Made by a program: the position numbers and the translations under genes
Shown here: one piece after another, positions 27,294-37,151 of the stretch
How the letters are laid out: each line of letters starts with the position of its first letter
Numbering within the stretch: position 1 is the stretch's first letter
Notes under the pieces: generated by a model
Told to the model about the DNA's origin: nothing
Seen by the model: the letters and a program-made list of their open reading frames with translations, nothing else
Database searches by the model: none
DNA from: Leptolyngbyaceae cyanobacterium RM1_1_2
GTDB taxonomy: Bacteria > Cyanobacteriota > Cyanobacteriia > Phormidesmidales > Phormidesmidaceae
Assembly: GCA_012032345.1 (NCBI GenBank)
Contig: JAAUQI010000009.1
Location: forward strand, 44,484-108,483
Length of the DNA stretch: 64,000 nucleotides
Reading direction: 5' to 3'

Positions 27294-28385
27294 CTATGGA
27301 GTCACGATGTAGGGAGAGTCAATACTCTCTAGCTCGCCGGAATAGACCAGTGCCCGATCCACAATGGCTGCGACTTCAGCCCGTGAAGCATCCTGATTGG
27401 GTTCTAGCAGAGAAGTGTCTGGATAGTTGGCAATCAGCCCTGCTTCTAGCGCTGCCGCCATTTGACCCACCGCCCAGTCTGGAATCGAGTCTGCATCACT
27501 GAAAGCTGAGGCTAAAGCTTCTCTGGCGTCTGCCGGAGCTTCCAGGCCCAGTCCGCTGACGATCGCAGCTAAAACCTGAACTCTGGGCACTGATTGTTGT
27601 GGCTGAAATTCACCATCAGGATAGCCCTTCATAAACCCGGTTTTTACAGCTTGGTCAATTTTTGAGGCAGCCCAATAGTCTATGGGGACGTCGCTAAAAG
27701 CGATCGCCTGCTGACGGGATGGCATCGAAAACGCGCTGGTCAGTTGGGTGGCCAGTTCAGCGCGGGTGACAGGCTGATCAGGGCGGAAGGTACCGTTTGT
27801 AAACCCAGAAATAATCTGGCGCGAACTGAGACGATCGATAAATGGAGCGGCCCAGAATCCTGCTGGAACATCGCTGAATTCGAGCGGGTCAGAAACCTCA
27901 CGCTCTACTACATTGCTCTGAGCGGGTAAGGGCGGCGGTGTTCTCTCAGCGGTGATATCATCATCTGCTCGGGTTACGACACTGTCATGCTGGGCCGTTC
28001 CCTCCCTCAAGACTCGCCTATTCGCTTCAGCTTCATCCAGTTCAAGCAGATCGCTCTGACTTCTAAGCCCTGGCTGAGGCGCAAAAAGGCCAAAAGAGCG
28101 ATCGCGTTGTGCCCCCCTGACTGCGGTAGGATCTTCGATATTGCGATCGCTCAAGCCCTGATCAGACATGTTGCTCTCTCGCAGCCCTGAGCTACCATCA
28201 GCGCGATCGGCCTCAGCGGAGGGTCGGGTTTGAAATCCCTCGGTGAGGCTGAAGCGGGTACCTCGACGGGATAGGCCAAAAAGCAGGATGAGGCCAACGG
28301 TTAGCAGTGAAATTACAACGGCTAGTAGCTCATCAAAATCGAGGGGAGAGCGGTTGGAGGGAGGTTCTTGGGGAGAATGTGACAC
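27294..28385 (-). CDS. Membrane-anchored S-layer homology (SLH) domain protein
   Basis: 363 residues. One transmembrane helix lies at about residues 22-39 after a short cytoplasmic start, then a charged, probably disordered stretch to about residue 170. Three SLH repeats follow: FSDVPAGFWAAPFIDRLSSR, FSDVPIDYWAASKIDQAVKT and a more divergent AFSDADSIPDWAVGQMAAAL. Each is followed by a G(F/Y).DG.F.P...TRA-like part (in repeat 3 YPDTSLLEPNQDASRAE). SLH domains bind pyruvylated cell-wall polymer or peptidoglycan, so it probably ties the cytoplasmic membrane to the wall. Neighbouring glycosyltransferases fit an envelope theme. Confidence 0.9.
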   Translation of the reverse strand: MSHSPQEPPSNRSPLDFDELLAVVISLLTVGLILLFGLSRRGTRFSLTEGFQTRPSAEADRADGSSGLRESNMSDQGLSDRNIEDPTAVRGAQRDRSFGLFAPQPGLRSQSDLLELDEAEANRRVLREGTAQHDSVVTRADDDITAERTPPPLPAQSNVVEREVSDPLEFSDVPAGFWAAPFIDRLSSRQIISGFTNGTFRPDQPVTRAELATQLTSAFSMPSRQQAIAFSDVPIDYWAASKIDQAVKTGFMKGYPDGEFQPQQSVPRVQVLAAIVSGLGLEAPADAREALASAFSDADSIPDWAVGQMAAALEAGLIANYPDTSLLEPNQDASRAEVAAIVDRALVYSGELESIDSPYIVTP

Positions 28386-28481
28386 GGCTTGTTTGCTATG
28401 AGCGAGACAGTTTTTGTGCTCTTATCTTACCTAAACTGCACAGAGACGCTATCTCTCTATTGCTAAGAATCTACCTAATGT

Positions 28482-29174
28482 ATGAGTCGAAGCCAGTGGT
28501 TTACTGCCGTTACTGTGATTGCCTGCAGTGGGGCGACCCTCTTCTTGCGCGGACAGCCGCGTATCGTTTCTGCGGCAAAGCAGCGGATGGCTGAAATAAT
28601 GCCTTTAGGGACAGCCTTCCGTCAGCAGCTCAGCAACACTCAGCAAATGCTGATTTTCTTAACTCAAAAGCTAGCGCGATCGCCAGCTTCTAAAACATCT
28701 ATTGCTCTATCAGACTCTTTAAGTCAGTCTGAAGTCACCCTGGGTGGGGTAGGGCCACTGCGTCTCGGCATGACCCTAGAGGAAGCTACTCAAGTCACTT
28801 CAAATCTGCTGATTCCCAGCATCAGCGCGATCGCCACCTGCCAGTATTTTCGCCTGCGGCAAGCTTCAGCTGATCTGGGGCTAATGGTGGTGGAAGATAC
28901 GCTCACTCGCATTGATGTCTGGGCAGGTGCTCAACTCCAGACGCCAAGTGGAGCACATTTGGGTTCCACAAAAGCTGAAATTGAAGAGATCTATCCTGAG
29001 CAGATTGAGGCTAGGGATCGCACGCTCAGCGGTAGCCAATATTTGACTTTAATTCCTCATGGGGCAAACGAACGGCTTTTTCGTCTGGTATTTGAAACAG
29101 ATGCCGCTGGCAAGGTTGTACAGTTGATAACAGGACAGTTTCCGGCTGTCACCTGGCCTGGAAACTGCAGCTAG
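28482..29174 (+). CDS. Exported hypothetical protein
   Basis: 230 residues with an N-terminal hydrophobic segment (about residues 7-23), so exported or anchored. Residues 88-200 hold the conserved part: VGPLRLGMTLEEATQVTSNL, a G-x-(I/L)-R-x-GM(T/S) type motif seen in many small secreted bacterial proteins, then IDVWAGAQLQTPSGAHLGST. A Cys at about 123 and one at the end (NCS) might pair. No enzymatic motif. It is divergent from the SLH gene with about 96 bp between and lies 56 bp upstream of the DUF255 pseudogene. Confidence 0.75.
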   Translation: MSRSQWFTAVTVIACSGATLFLRGQPRIVSAAKQRMAEIMPLGTAFRQQLSNTQQMLIFLTQKLARSPASKTSIALSDSLSQSEVTLGGVGPLRLGMTLEEATQVTSNLLIPSISAIATCQYFRLRQASADLGLMVVEDTLTRIDVWAGAQLQTPSGAHLGSTKAEIEEIYPEQIEARDRTLSGSQYLTLIPHGANERLFRLVFETDAAGKVVQLITGQFPAVTWPGNCS

Positions 29175-29230
29175 CGCGCGTGCTCTGCTGTATCGTCGTC
29201 TGGTTTTGCCTGCTGCTTTGTAGAAGTGCC

Positions 29231-31397
29231 ATGTCCAATCGTTTAGGCCAGTCTCAAAGTCTCTACTTGCGTAAACACGCCGAAAATCCGGTGGACTGGT
29301 GGCCTTGGTGTGACTAAGCGCTGGACAAGGCCCAGGAGGAAGATAAGCCCATCTTTTTGTCTGTGGGCTACTCTAGCTGTCACTGGTGTACGGTGATGCC
29401 TTTTCAGATCTGGCGATCGCTGACTGTTTTAACACCCATTTTGTGCCAATCAAAGTCGATCGTGAAGAGCGCCCTGACCTAGACAGTCTCTACATGCAGG
29501 CCCTACAGCTTATAACGGGGCAGGGTGGCTGGCCGCTAAACCTATTTCTCTCTCCTGGCGATCGCATTCCTTTTTATGGCGGCACCTACTTCCCAGTAAA
29601 ACCAAAGTACGGCAGACCCGGCTTTTTGCAAGTGCTGCAGGCGCTACAGCAGTTTTACACCACCCGGCCAGAGGAAATAGAAACCGTTAAGTCTCAGATT
29701 TTAGAGGGCCTGCAGGGGGCTGCGGCAGGGCTACCCGTCTCTGACCTCTCAGCAGAGCTGCTGCAGGCTGGATTAGCCGCTAACGTGCGCTCGCTCAAGC
29801 CTGCGCCAGTGAATAGCTTCCCTATGATTCCACAAGCCTTAGCAGCGCTGCGCTATGCCCGCTTTGAATCTGTTGAGCAACCTGATCGTGCCTACCCGCT
29901 TTGTTTGCAGCGGGGGCTAGATCTGGCTTTGGGGGGCATCTACGACCAGGTGGCAGGCGGCTTCCATCGCTACACCGTTGATGCTACCTGGACAGTGCCC
30001 CACTTTGAAAAAGTGCTCTACGACAACGGTCAAATCGTAGAGTACCTAGCTACGCTCTGGAGTGTCGGCGTGCAAGAGCCTGCCTTTGAACGGGCGATCG
30101 CGGGGACAGTGCAGTGGCTCCAGCGAGAAATGACGGCTCCTGCTGGCTACTTTTATGCGTCGCAAGATGCGGACAGCTTTTTAAGTGCCACTGCAGTCGA
30201 TCCAGAAGAGGGGGCCTTTTATGTTTGGCGGTACACCGATCTACAATCTTGGCTCAGTGAGTCGGAGCTACGGCTGCTGAGCGAACAGTTCAGTATTTCT
30301 GAAGCAGGCAACTTTGAGGGCGCAAACGTCCTCCAGCGACGTCAGCCTGGAGCCTTAGACCAGTCGGTAGAGCAAGTCCTCTCCCGGCTGTTTGCTCAGC
30401 GCTATGGCACGTCATCTCAGCTCGAACCTTTTCCCAGCGCTGAGGATAACCAGACGGCTAAGTCCACCGCTTGGGCCGGACGCATTCCCCCCGTGACCGA
30501 TACCAAAATGATTGTGGCCTGGAATAGTCTGATGATTTCTGGACTGGCTCAAGCTACTGTGAGCTTAAACCAGCAGCCTTATCTAGAACTTGCTGGCCGA
30601 GCTGCCGAATTTATCCTGACGCATCAGTGGCAAAACGGCAGGCTGCACCGCCTCAACTATGCAGGGCAGCCCACTCTATTAGCTCAGTCGGAAGATTATG
30701 CCTGCCTGATTAAAGCCCTGTTATACCAAATCCGAATCGTATAACCCCGATTCAAAGATAGGTGACTTGCCTAGGGGCAAACGGTGTTTGCCCAGCCTAA
30801 TCGGGGGTAGCCAAAGAGGATTCAGTATTAGACATTCAACAAGCTCAGCTAGGCTTTGCAGACTGTTTAATGGCAACTGACTGGCTAGCAGCAGCGATCG
30901 CCGTGCAGGCCGAGTTTGACCAGTGGTTTTGGAGTTCTAGGCTAGGCGGATATGAAAACACGGCTCAAGATCACAGCGATCGCCTGCTGATTCGAGAGCG
31001 AACCTATCAGGACAGTGCTACCCCTGCTGCCAACGGCATCGCCGTGACCAATCTGGTCAAACTGTCCCTGCTCAGTGCAGAGTTAAACTACCTCGATCGG
31101 GCTGAGAAGATCCTACAGGCCTTCAGTGCCGTAATGACGCAAGCGCCGCGTGCCTGCCCGAGCTTGTTGACCGGATTAGACAGCTACTACCATCCCACCC
31201 TAGTCCGCTCGGGAGATCGGGTGCTGCGATCGCTGCTGCCAGAATTTTGGCCTAACTGTGTTTATCAGCTTGAAGCGCAGCTACCGAATGATAGTGTCGG
31301 CATAGTTTGTCAAGGACTAGCCTGTCAAGCCCCAGCAGCTAGCCTGACAGCGCTAAGGCAGCAGCTCGCTGCCAGTATTTTGCACCCGGTAGCCTAG
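29231..31397 (+). pseudogene. DUF255 / YyaL-type thioredoxin-domain protein, multiply disrupted
   Basis: Homologues (YyaL, SPATA20) have an N-terminal thioredoxin-like domain with a C-x-x-C motif and a C-terminal glycosidase-like alpha/alpha barrel of about 680 residues. Here the ATG at 29231 begins MSNRLGQSQSLYLRKHAENP. There is an in-frame TAA after WWPWCD (29315-29317) where the family has Glu. After the SCHWC motif the frame jumps (about 29385-29395) in a way that fits loss of about 10 bases between two GGTGATG copies. The frame then runs from [12 protein letters not shown] to a stop at 30744 caused by a 104-bp MITE. The rest resumes at 30828 (DIQQAQLGFADCLMATDWL) and ends at 31397. At least three lesions make it a pseudogene. 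Confidence 0.9.
30724..30827. mobile_element. MITE inserted in the DUF255 gene, 104 bp, TTA target duplication
   Basis: The element is a nested palindrome. Its ends are TACCAAATCC (30724-30733) and GGATTCAGTA (30818-30827, reverse complement TACTGAATCC). Inside are CCCCGATT (30745) against AATCGGGG (30799) and a perfect central hairpin GGGCAAAC-GGT-GTTTGCCC (30775-30793). TTA flanks both sides (30721-30723 and 30828-30830). Removing the element with one TTA copy rejoins the host reading frame exactly (KALLDIQQ). It has no coding capacity. The transposase that moved it is not in the window. Confidence 0.85.
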
Positions 31398-31423
31398 TGT
31401 TTTATGTGTCTGTCCGAATTTAT

Positions 31424-32053
31424 TCAGTGTTCAAAAACGTTGCCGTAGAGCAAGAGATCCAAATCTACCAGAGTCGGTAAACAGTCAAAGCAGCGAAGGG
31501 CGAGTTCTTCGCGCCCTTCGCGCTTAAGCATAGCCTGCAGCCGCGCCTGCAAAGCGTGTAAGAAGCGCACGTCATTAGCCGCATAGCTAAGCTGATCGGC
31601 GCTCAAATTATCCGGGTTACCCCAGTCAGAACTTTGGGCCGATTTGTCTAGTTCGATGCTTTCAAACTCTTTGACCAGCTCTTTAAGCCCGTGGCGAGGA
31701 CTGTAGGTACGAATGAGCTTGCTGGCGATTTTGGTACAAAAAACCGGGTTCACCTGTATGCCCAGATGATATTTAAGCGTTGCCAGATCAAAGCGGGCAA
31801 AGTGAAAAATCTTGAGGCTCTCAGGTGACTCTAGCAGGCGCTTGAGGTGGGGAGCTGTGGTTTGGCCAATTTCGACTCGAATGGCGGTGACCGCATCGTC
31901 TGGATCGCAGAGCTGGATCAAACAAAGGCGATCGCGCTGAGGCAAAAGCCCCATCGTTTCGGTATCAACAGCGATTCTGTCAGCTTGCAAATAGTACTCT
32001 AGGCGATCGGCAGACAAATCGCGATCGCAAACCTGAAAATTTTTGTTGTCCAT
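31424..32053 (-). CDS. rnd: RNase D-like 3'-5' exonuclease (DnaQ/DEDD fold)
   Basis: 209 residues, only the exonuclease domain without HRDC domains, as is common in cyanobacteria. The DEDD motifs are visible: Exo I in AVDTETMGLLPQRDRL, Exo II in KIFHFARFDLATL and Exo III with the Tyr and Asp of YAANDVRFL. The family trims stable RNAs from the 3' end. The C-terminus CLPTLVDLDLLLYGNVFEH is typical for the group. It lies 56 bp downstream of trpB on the same strand; a functional link is not evident. Confidence 0.93.
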   Translation of the reverse strand: MDNKNFQVCDRDLSADRLEYYLQADRIAVDTETMGLLPQRDRLCLIQLCDPDDAVTAIRVEIGQTTAPHLKRLLESPESLKIFHFARFDLATLKYHLGIQVNPVFCTKIASKLIRTYSPRHGLKELVKEFESIELDKSAQSSDWGNPDNLSADQLSYAANDVRFLHALQARLQAMLKREGREELALRCFDCLPTLVDLDLLLYGNVFEH

Positions 32054-32109
32054 CCCTTTGGGGTTTAACCTAATTGCGCTCAGAAACCGGCCCTACAGCT
32101 AACGAGTCC

Positions 32110-33360
32110 CTAAGCATTACTGGACTGATCTAATACCTTAGCTACAGTTTGTACATCTTTATCGCCTCGTCCCGAACAGTTAATCACAATATAAGGACTG
32201 CCGGAAAGCTGTGGGCAAAGCGAGTTTAAATAGGCAAAAGCATGGGCTGTTTCTAGAGCCGGAATAATGCCCTCTAAACGTGAAACTTGCTGAAACGCTT
32301 CTATGGCGGCTTGATCGCTCACGCTGTAGTATTCAGCCCGCCCCGTATCTTTCAGGTAGCTGTGCTCTGGCCCGACTCCCGGATAGTCTAGGCCAGCACT
32401 GATAGAGTGGGCTTCAATCACCTGCCCCTCTGTGTCCTGAAGCAGATAGCTCATGGCCCCATGCAAGACACCCACTCGACCCGCTGTCAGCGTTGCTGCG
32501 TGTTTGTCAGTATTCACCCCTTCTCCAGCAGCTTCAATACCAATAAAACGAACCGAGCTATCTTCAACAAATTCATGAAACAGCCCCATCGCATTTGAGC
32601 CACCGCCCACGCAGGCCAGTAAAATATCCGGCAAACCGCCCCATTTCTCTTGGCACTGACGGCGCGTTTCTGCACCAATAACCGCATGAAAGTCACGCAC
32701 CATCATTGGATAGGGATGTGGGCCAGCCACAGAACCCAAAATGTAGTGAGTGGTTTCTACATTGGTCACCCAGTCTCGAATCGCCTCAGACGTGGCATCT
32801 TTTAGAGTTCCGGTTCCAGCCGTGACCGGACGTACTTCAGCTCCCATCAGCCGCATCCGAAAGACATTGAGCGCCTGTCGCTCCATATCGCGTTCGCCCA
32901 TGTAGATGACACAGTCGAGGCCAAAGCGAGCACAAACCGTCGCGGTGGCCACCCCATGCTGGCCCGCTCCTGTTTCAGCGATCACCCGCTGCTTGCCCAT
33001 GCGCTTAGCCAGCAGTACTTGACCCAGCGCGTTGTTGATCTTGTGTGCCCCAGTGTGATTGAGATCCTCGCGCTTGAGATAAATCTGCGGCCCCGTGCCG
33101 TCAGGACGGGCATGGTGCTGGGTGAGGCGCTCAGCAAAATAAAGCGGACTAGGGCGGCCTACATAGTCTCGCAAAAGCCCACCTAGCTCAGCTTGAAAAT
33201 CTGAGTTCTCTGCATAGGCCCGGTAGGCTGCCTCTAGTTCATGCAGGGCAGGCATAAGAGTTTCTGGCACATACTTGCCGCCGAACTTACCAAAGCGACC
33301 TAGAGCATCAGGACGGGCAGTGGGGGAGGCCAATTGGAGGGGAAGGGGGGTACGGGTCAC
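32110..33360 (-). CDS. trpB: Tryptophan synthase beta subunit
   Basis: TrpB condenses indole with serine to give tryptophan, using PLP, in complex with TrpA. 416 residues. The PLP Lys is in [13 protein letters not shown] (about residue 103). The phosphate-binding GGGSNAMG and the N-terminal [20 protein letters not shown] are intact, as is the Na+/COMM-domain region with [14 protein letters not shown]. The N-terminal 17 residues ([15 protein letters not shown]) are a non-conserved extension. trpA is not in the window, as usual for cyanobacteria, where trp genes are scattered. Confidence 0.98.
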   Translation of the reverse strand: MTRTPLPLQLASPTARPDALGRFGKFGGKYVPETLMPALHELEAAYRAYAENSDFQAELGGLLRDYVGRPSPLYFAERLTQHHARPDGTGPQIYLKREDLNHTGAHKINNALGQVLLAKRMGKQRVIAETGAGQHGVATATVCARFGLDCVIYMGERDMERQALNVFRMRLMGAEVRPVTAGTGTLKDATSEAIRDWVTNVETTHYILGSVAGPHPYPMMVRDFHAVIGAETRRQCQEKWGGLPDILLACVGGGSNAMGLFHEFVEDSSVRFIGIEAAGEGVNTDKHAATLTAGRVGVLHGAMSYLLQDTEGQVIEAHSISAGLDYPGVGPEHSYLKDTGRAEYYSVSDQAAIEAFQQVSRLEGIIPALETAHAFAYLNSLCPQLSGSPYIVINCSGRGDKDVQTVAKVLDQSSNA

Positions 33361-33716
33361 AGGTTTTTGTAGATAACAGCGTGCCCCTCATTATAAGAAT
33401 GCAGATGAGAAATGGGGAATGAGTCTGCACAATTTGACTCAGAACAAGGGCCATTTACCTGTGCTGAGGGCGTCTAGACGCAAGTCTTTGCAAAAAATTT
33501 ATCAGGTCTAAACACTTTTTAGATACAAATATCTGTGTAATAAAGATAACTACCCATCTGCCTGACGTAAGAAAAAGTTCTGAATTAACGAGTTCAAACT
33601 GGGGTGTGGTTTGTCGGTAAGTCTTGGGGTGTTTGAGTTCCAAGAAAGATGTTCCTGAGTCGTTAGTTTATTGAGTTCCCGTCGTAAAAGCACGATCCGG
33701 GGGCTGTTAGATAATT
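33361..33716. other. Intergenic region between divergent trpB and pilin genes, 356 bp
   Basis: No gene supported. The interval must hold both promoters. It is AT-rich in the middle (33480-33600). No attenuator-like tryptophan-codon leader or clear operator palindrome was found for trpB. Confidence 0.4.
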
Positions 33717-34235
33717 ATGCTACCCACAAATTTTTTATACGTACCTGGATTACGGGCACGCAACTCTTCTGATTGCTTACATAGTTCCTATCAGGGCTTC
33801 ACGCTCATTGAGCTGTTGGTCGTGATTATTATGGTAGGAATCTTGAGCGCGATCGCCCTCCCCGCCTTTTTCAACCAGGTTCAGCGCGCTAGACAGGCTG
33901 ATGCGCAAAGTAAAATCGGCGTTATTCTACGCGCTCAGCAAGCCTATTACATGGAAAACGCCCAGTTTGCCAACAATTTAGAAAGCTTAAAGATTGGCAT
34001 TCGTGAGTCAGCTGACTATGCCTACAATTCAGACCAGTTCAGAAATCACCAAACCCCCAGCGGTCAAAGAGTAAGCGGAGCACGTGCCCTAGCTATACCC
34101 CGCCAAAACGGCAGAGGCTATATGGGCAAAATTTGGATAGAGACTGACGGTAGCCAGCCAACGGTTTATTCTGTCATTTGCGAAGGAGACTTTGGGGCCA
34201 CAGATTTTATGCAGTCTAAAGCCTACTGCCCTTAA
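33717..34235 (+). CDS. Type IV pilin-like protein (prepilin N-terminal methylation signal)
   Basis: 172 residues. The prepilin peptidase site is Gly27-Phe28 in QGFTLIELLVVIIMVGI, with the conserved Glu at +5, followed by one long hydrophobic helix and a globular part with two Cys near the end (VICEGDF and AYCP), which may form the pilin disulfide loop. The leader of 26 residues before the cleavage site is longer than in most type IVa pilins, so a later start (for example a TTG near 33774) is possible. PilA-like major pilins and pseudopilins cannot be told apart here. It is convergent with the Ca2+-ATPase gene. Confidence 0.88.
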   Translation: MLPTNFLYVPGLRARNSSDCLHSSYQGFTLIELLVVIIMVGILSAIALPAFFNQVQRARQADAQSKIGVILRAQQAYYMENAQFANNLESLKIGIRESADYAYNSDQFRNHQTPSGQRVSGARALAIPRQNGRGYMGKIWIETDGSQPTVYSVICEGDFGATDFMQSKAYCP

Positions 34236-34238
34236 GCC

Positions 34239-37067
34239 TCATTCTTGCACGACGACTTTTTCTGGGTGTCGTTTTTGATACCAGCGCAGAAACAGTTTCT
34301 CCAGTTCTACCCAAACAAACATCAGGCTGCTAAAGCCAAAACAAGCTAGCAGTTCTGCAAGGCTGAGCAGGTGAGTGCCAAAAAACTCTCGCAGTGGCTC
34401 AACATAGATCAGCATTAGCTGCAGCACCGTGGTGAGAATGACCGCAATCAGCACAAATGGATTAGAAAAAGGAGACATTTCTATCGTTAAACGGGTGCTG
34501 GAGCGAACCGCGATCGCATGTCCCATTTGGGCAATGCAGAGAGTAGTAAACACCATCGTTTTCCAGCGATTGGGGTCTAGGCCGTTTTCTGTATGATTAG
34601 AGGTATGCGTAAAGGCCCAGTACATCAGGGCTATTGAGATCACCGCAAAGACCAGACCAATCCGCACCATATAAGCGCCCAAACCTCTGGCAAAGATGCT
34701 CTCTTGCGGATTGTAGGGGGGGCGCTTCATCACGTTGGGGTCAGGAGGTTCAACGGCCAGGGCCAGGGCCGGAAAGCCATCTGTGACAAAGTTCATCCAC
34801 AAGATCTGTAGCGGCGTCAGCGGTACATCAGCCATGCCAATAATCAAGGGTGACGCCGCAATCGTTAGAACTTCGCCAATATTAGAACCCAAGATATATT
34901 TCACAAAGCGGCGGATGTTGTCATATACTACGCGCCCTTCCTCAGTCGCCGCCACAATGGTGGCGAAATTATCGTCTAGCAGCACCATATCGCTGGCTTC
35001 TTTGCTGACATCAGTGCCGGTAATCCCCATAGCGATACCAATATCGGCCTGCTTGAGGGCAGGGGCATCATTGACGCCGTCTCCGGTCATGGCAACTACA
35101 TGCTGCCTTCGCTGCAGGGCCTGAACAATTCTGAGCTTGTGCTCCGGGGAAACGCGGGCATAGACACCAACGTGATCGACTTCAGCTTCGAGGGCTGAGG
35201 GGTCTAGCTTTTCTAAGTCTTTGCCGCTGAGGGTGCGATCGCCTGCCTGAATAATGCCAATGTCTTCGGCTAGGGCCTGAGCCGTGAGCTGGTGATCGCC
35301 TGTGATCATAATCGGTCGAATCCCCGCTTGACGACAACGCTCAACCGCCTGTCGCACCTCTGGGCGAGGCGCATCCTGCATACCGACGAGTCCCAACCAG
35401 ATCAAATCTTGTTCGGCAGCGTTTTCGTCAGCAGCGCCAGGAATCGTCGCCAGCATCTGATAGGCCAGCCCCAACACCCGCAGTCCACGACTCGCCATGC
35501 GTTCGTTGGCAACCGAAATGGCCGAGCGCTGCTCAACCTCAAGCGGCTGCCGCTCAGCCTGCTGCTGTCTCCAGCGACAGCGCTCTAGCAGCAGTTCAGG
35601 CGAGCCTTTTGAAAACATCACGTAGGGAACATTGGGTAAATCGGCAATCCGAGAAATTACTGATTCACCGTTGCCGGAGCGCTGCACCACCACGCTCATG
35701 CGCTTGCGCTCTGAAGAAAAAGGAAACTCAGCTACACGCGGAAAAAGGCGATCGCTGCCTATTTGCTGAAAACCGCCCTTGGCTGCCAGCACCAGCAGTG
35801 CCCCTTCAGTGGGATCGCCAAGGATGGCCCACTCACCCTGCTCTTTTTGTAAAATAGCGTCATTGCACAGCAGGCAGTTGAGCAACAGCAACTGCAGCTC
35901 TGGCTGGTCAGGAGACACTGGCTGATTATCTTGGTATAGCTGGCCTTCAGGCTCATAGCCTGTCCCATCAACCCGGCAGGTGAACGCCGCTGTCTGCACC
36001 GCCTGAACCACCATTTTGTTTTGGGTCAGCGTCCCCGTTTTGTCTGAGCAAATAACGGTGACCGAGCCAAGGGTTTCTACTGCAGGCAGCTTACGAATTA
36101 GGGCCTGCCGCCGCACCATCCGCTGCGTGCCAATGGCTAACGTCACTGTGATCACAGCAGGCAACCCCTCCGGCACTACCGCAACGGCCATACTAAGCGA
36201 CACTTCTAATAAACTCTCAAACGCGCCCCAGCCAGATTGCAGAACGCCAATCATAACAACGATTGCGACCAGAATTAGAGAGCCGGAAACTAAAGTATTG
36301 CCTAGCTGACTCATCCGCTGCTGCAGCGGCGTGATCTCAGCTTGAACCGACTGCAGCAGGGCCGCAATTCGCCCTAGCTCAGTGTTCATGCCGATGCTCG
36401 TAATCAGCACACTGCCGCGCCCGTGGACGACTTCGGTACCCTGAAAAACTAGATTGACCCGATCGCCTAAAGATGTATCTTCTGGCAGGCAAATCTTTGA
36501 GCGTTTGCTGACGGCATGAGATTCTCCGGTAAGGGCAGATTCTCGTACCTGCAGGTTTATGGCTTCTAGCAGCCGACCATCTGCCGCAATCTGTCCTCCT
36601 GCCTCAACCAGCAAAATATCTCCGGGCACCAGCGCTTTGGCCGAAACCTCCAAGGGTTTGCCCTGCCTGAGCACCCGCACATGCGGAACTGCAAGCTGCT
36701 TCAGGGCAGCAAGAGCCTTTTCAGCCCGGCTCTCTTGGAAATAGCCCAGCAGGCCGTTGAGAACGACAATCGCAAAAATTGCGATCGCATCTTTAGGGAA
36801 TTCTTGACTTCTAAAAGAAAGCACACCGGAGACGATCGCCACTGCAATCAGCATCAGCAACATAATGTTGGTGAACTGATCGAGCAAGATGCGCCATTTA
36901 TTGCGTCCGCTGGCTTCGTCTATTTCGTTGGGGCCATACTGCTGCTGTCGGGCTTCGACCTGAGCCGAGGTGAGTCCTGTCTTGCGATCGCTTTCCAACA
37001 GCCTTAAAGCTTCATCAGAGGCGATCGTATGCCAGCTATTCAAAAATTTAGGGAGAGAGTCGTCCAT
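34239..37067 (-). CDS. pacL: P-type Ca2+-ATPase (type IIA, PacL/SERCA-like)
   Basis: A 942-residue cation pump. The phosphorylated Asp is in [12 protein letters not shown]. The TGES element is seen in [11 protein letters not shown] and the hinge in [13 protein letters not shown]. Membrane Ca2+ ligands of the IIA type are present: [10 protein letters not shown] in M4, SNIGEVLTI in M5 and [11 protein letters not shown] in M6. It has an N-terminal cation-ATPase domain starting at [18 protein letters not shown] and a full C-terminal set of helices. This agrees with cyanobacterial PacL, which exports Ca2+ from the cytoplasm. It is the first gene of its strand run and is followed by the pilin gene in convergent orientation only 3 bp away. 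Confidence 0.93.
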   Translation of the reverse strand: MDDSLPKFLNSWHTIASDEALRLLESDRKTGLTSAQVEARQQQYGPNEIDEASGRNKWRILLDQFTNIMLLMLIAVAIVSGVLSFRSQEFPKDAIAIFAIVVLNGLLGYFQESRAEKALAALKQLAVPHVRVLRQGKPLEVSAKALVPGDILLVEAGGQIAADGRLLEAINLQVRESALTGESHAVSKRSKICLPEDTSLGDRVNLVFQGTEVVHGRGSVLITSIGMNTELGRIAALLQSVQAEITPLQQRMSQLGNTLVSGSLILVAIVVMIGVLQSGWGAFESLLEVSLSMAVAVVPEGLPAVITVTLAIGTQRMVRRQALIRKLPAVETLGSVTVICSDKTGTLTQNKMVVQAVQTAAFTCRVDGTGYEPEGQLYQDNQPVSPDQPELQLLLLNCLLCNDAILQKEQGEWAILGDPTEGALLVLAAKGGFQQIGSDRLFPRVAEFPFSSERKRMSVVVQRSGNGESVISRIADLPNVPYVMFSKGSPELLLERCRWRQQQAERQPLEVEQRSAISVANERMASRGLRVLGLAYQMLATIPGAADENAAEQDLIWLGLVGMQDAPRPEVRQAVERCRQAGIRPIMITGDHQLTAQALAEDIGIIQAGDRTLSGKDLEKLDPSALEAEVDHVGVYARVSPEHKLRIVQALQRRQHVVAMTGDGVNDAPALKQADIGIAMGITGTDVSKEASDMVLLDDNFATIVAATEEGRVVYDNIRRFVKYILGSNIGEVLTIAASPLIIGMADVPLTPLQILWMNFVTDGFPALALAVEPPDPNVMKRPPYNPQESIFARGLGAYMVRIGLVFAVISIALMYWAFTHTSNHTENGLDPNRWKTMVFTTLCIAQMGHAIAVRSSTRLTIEMSPFSNPFVLIAVILTTVLQLMLIYVEPLREFFGTHLLSLAELLACFGFSSLMFVWVELEKLFLRWYQKRHPEKVVVQE

Positions 37068-37151
37068 AAATACACCGTAGCTGTCAACTACGGGTCATGC
37101 GTCAGTTAATGCTTAAGTTATAGTCGAAACCAGAAAAACCGGATTCTCAGC

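Noticed and set aside
32110..33716. Tryptophan attenuator or riboswitch upstream of trpB
   Set aside because: No Trp-codon leader peptide, competing hairpins or T-box features were found in the 356-bp gap.
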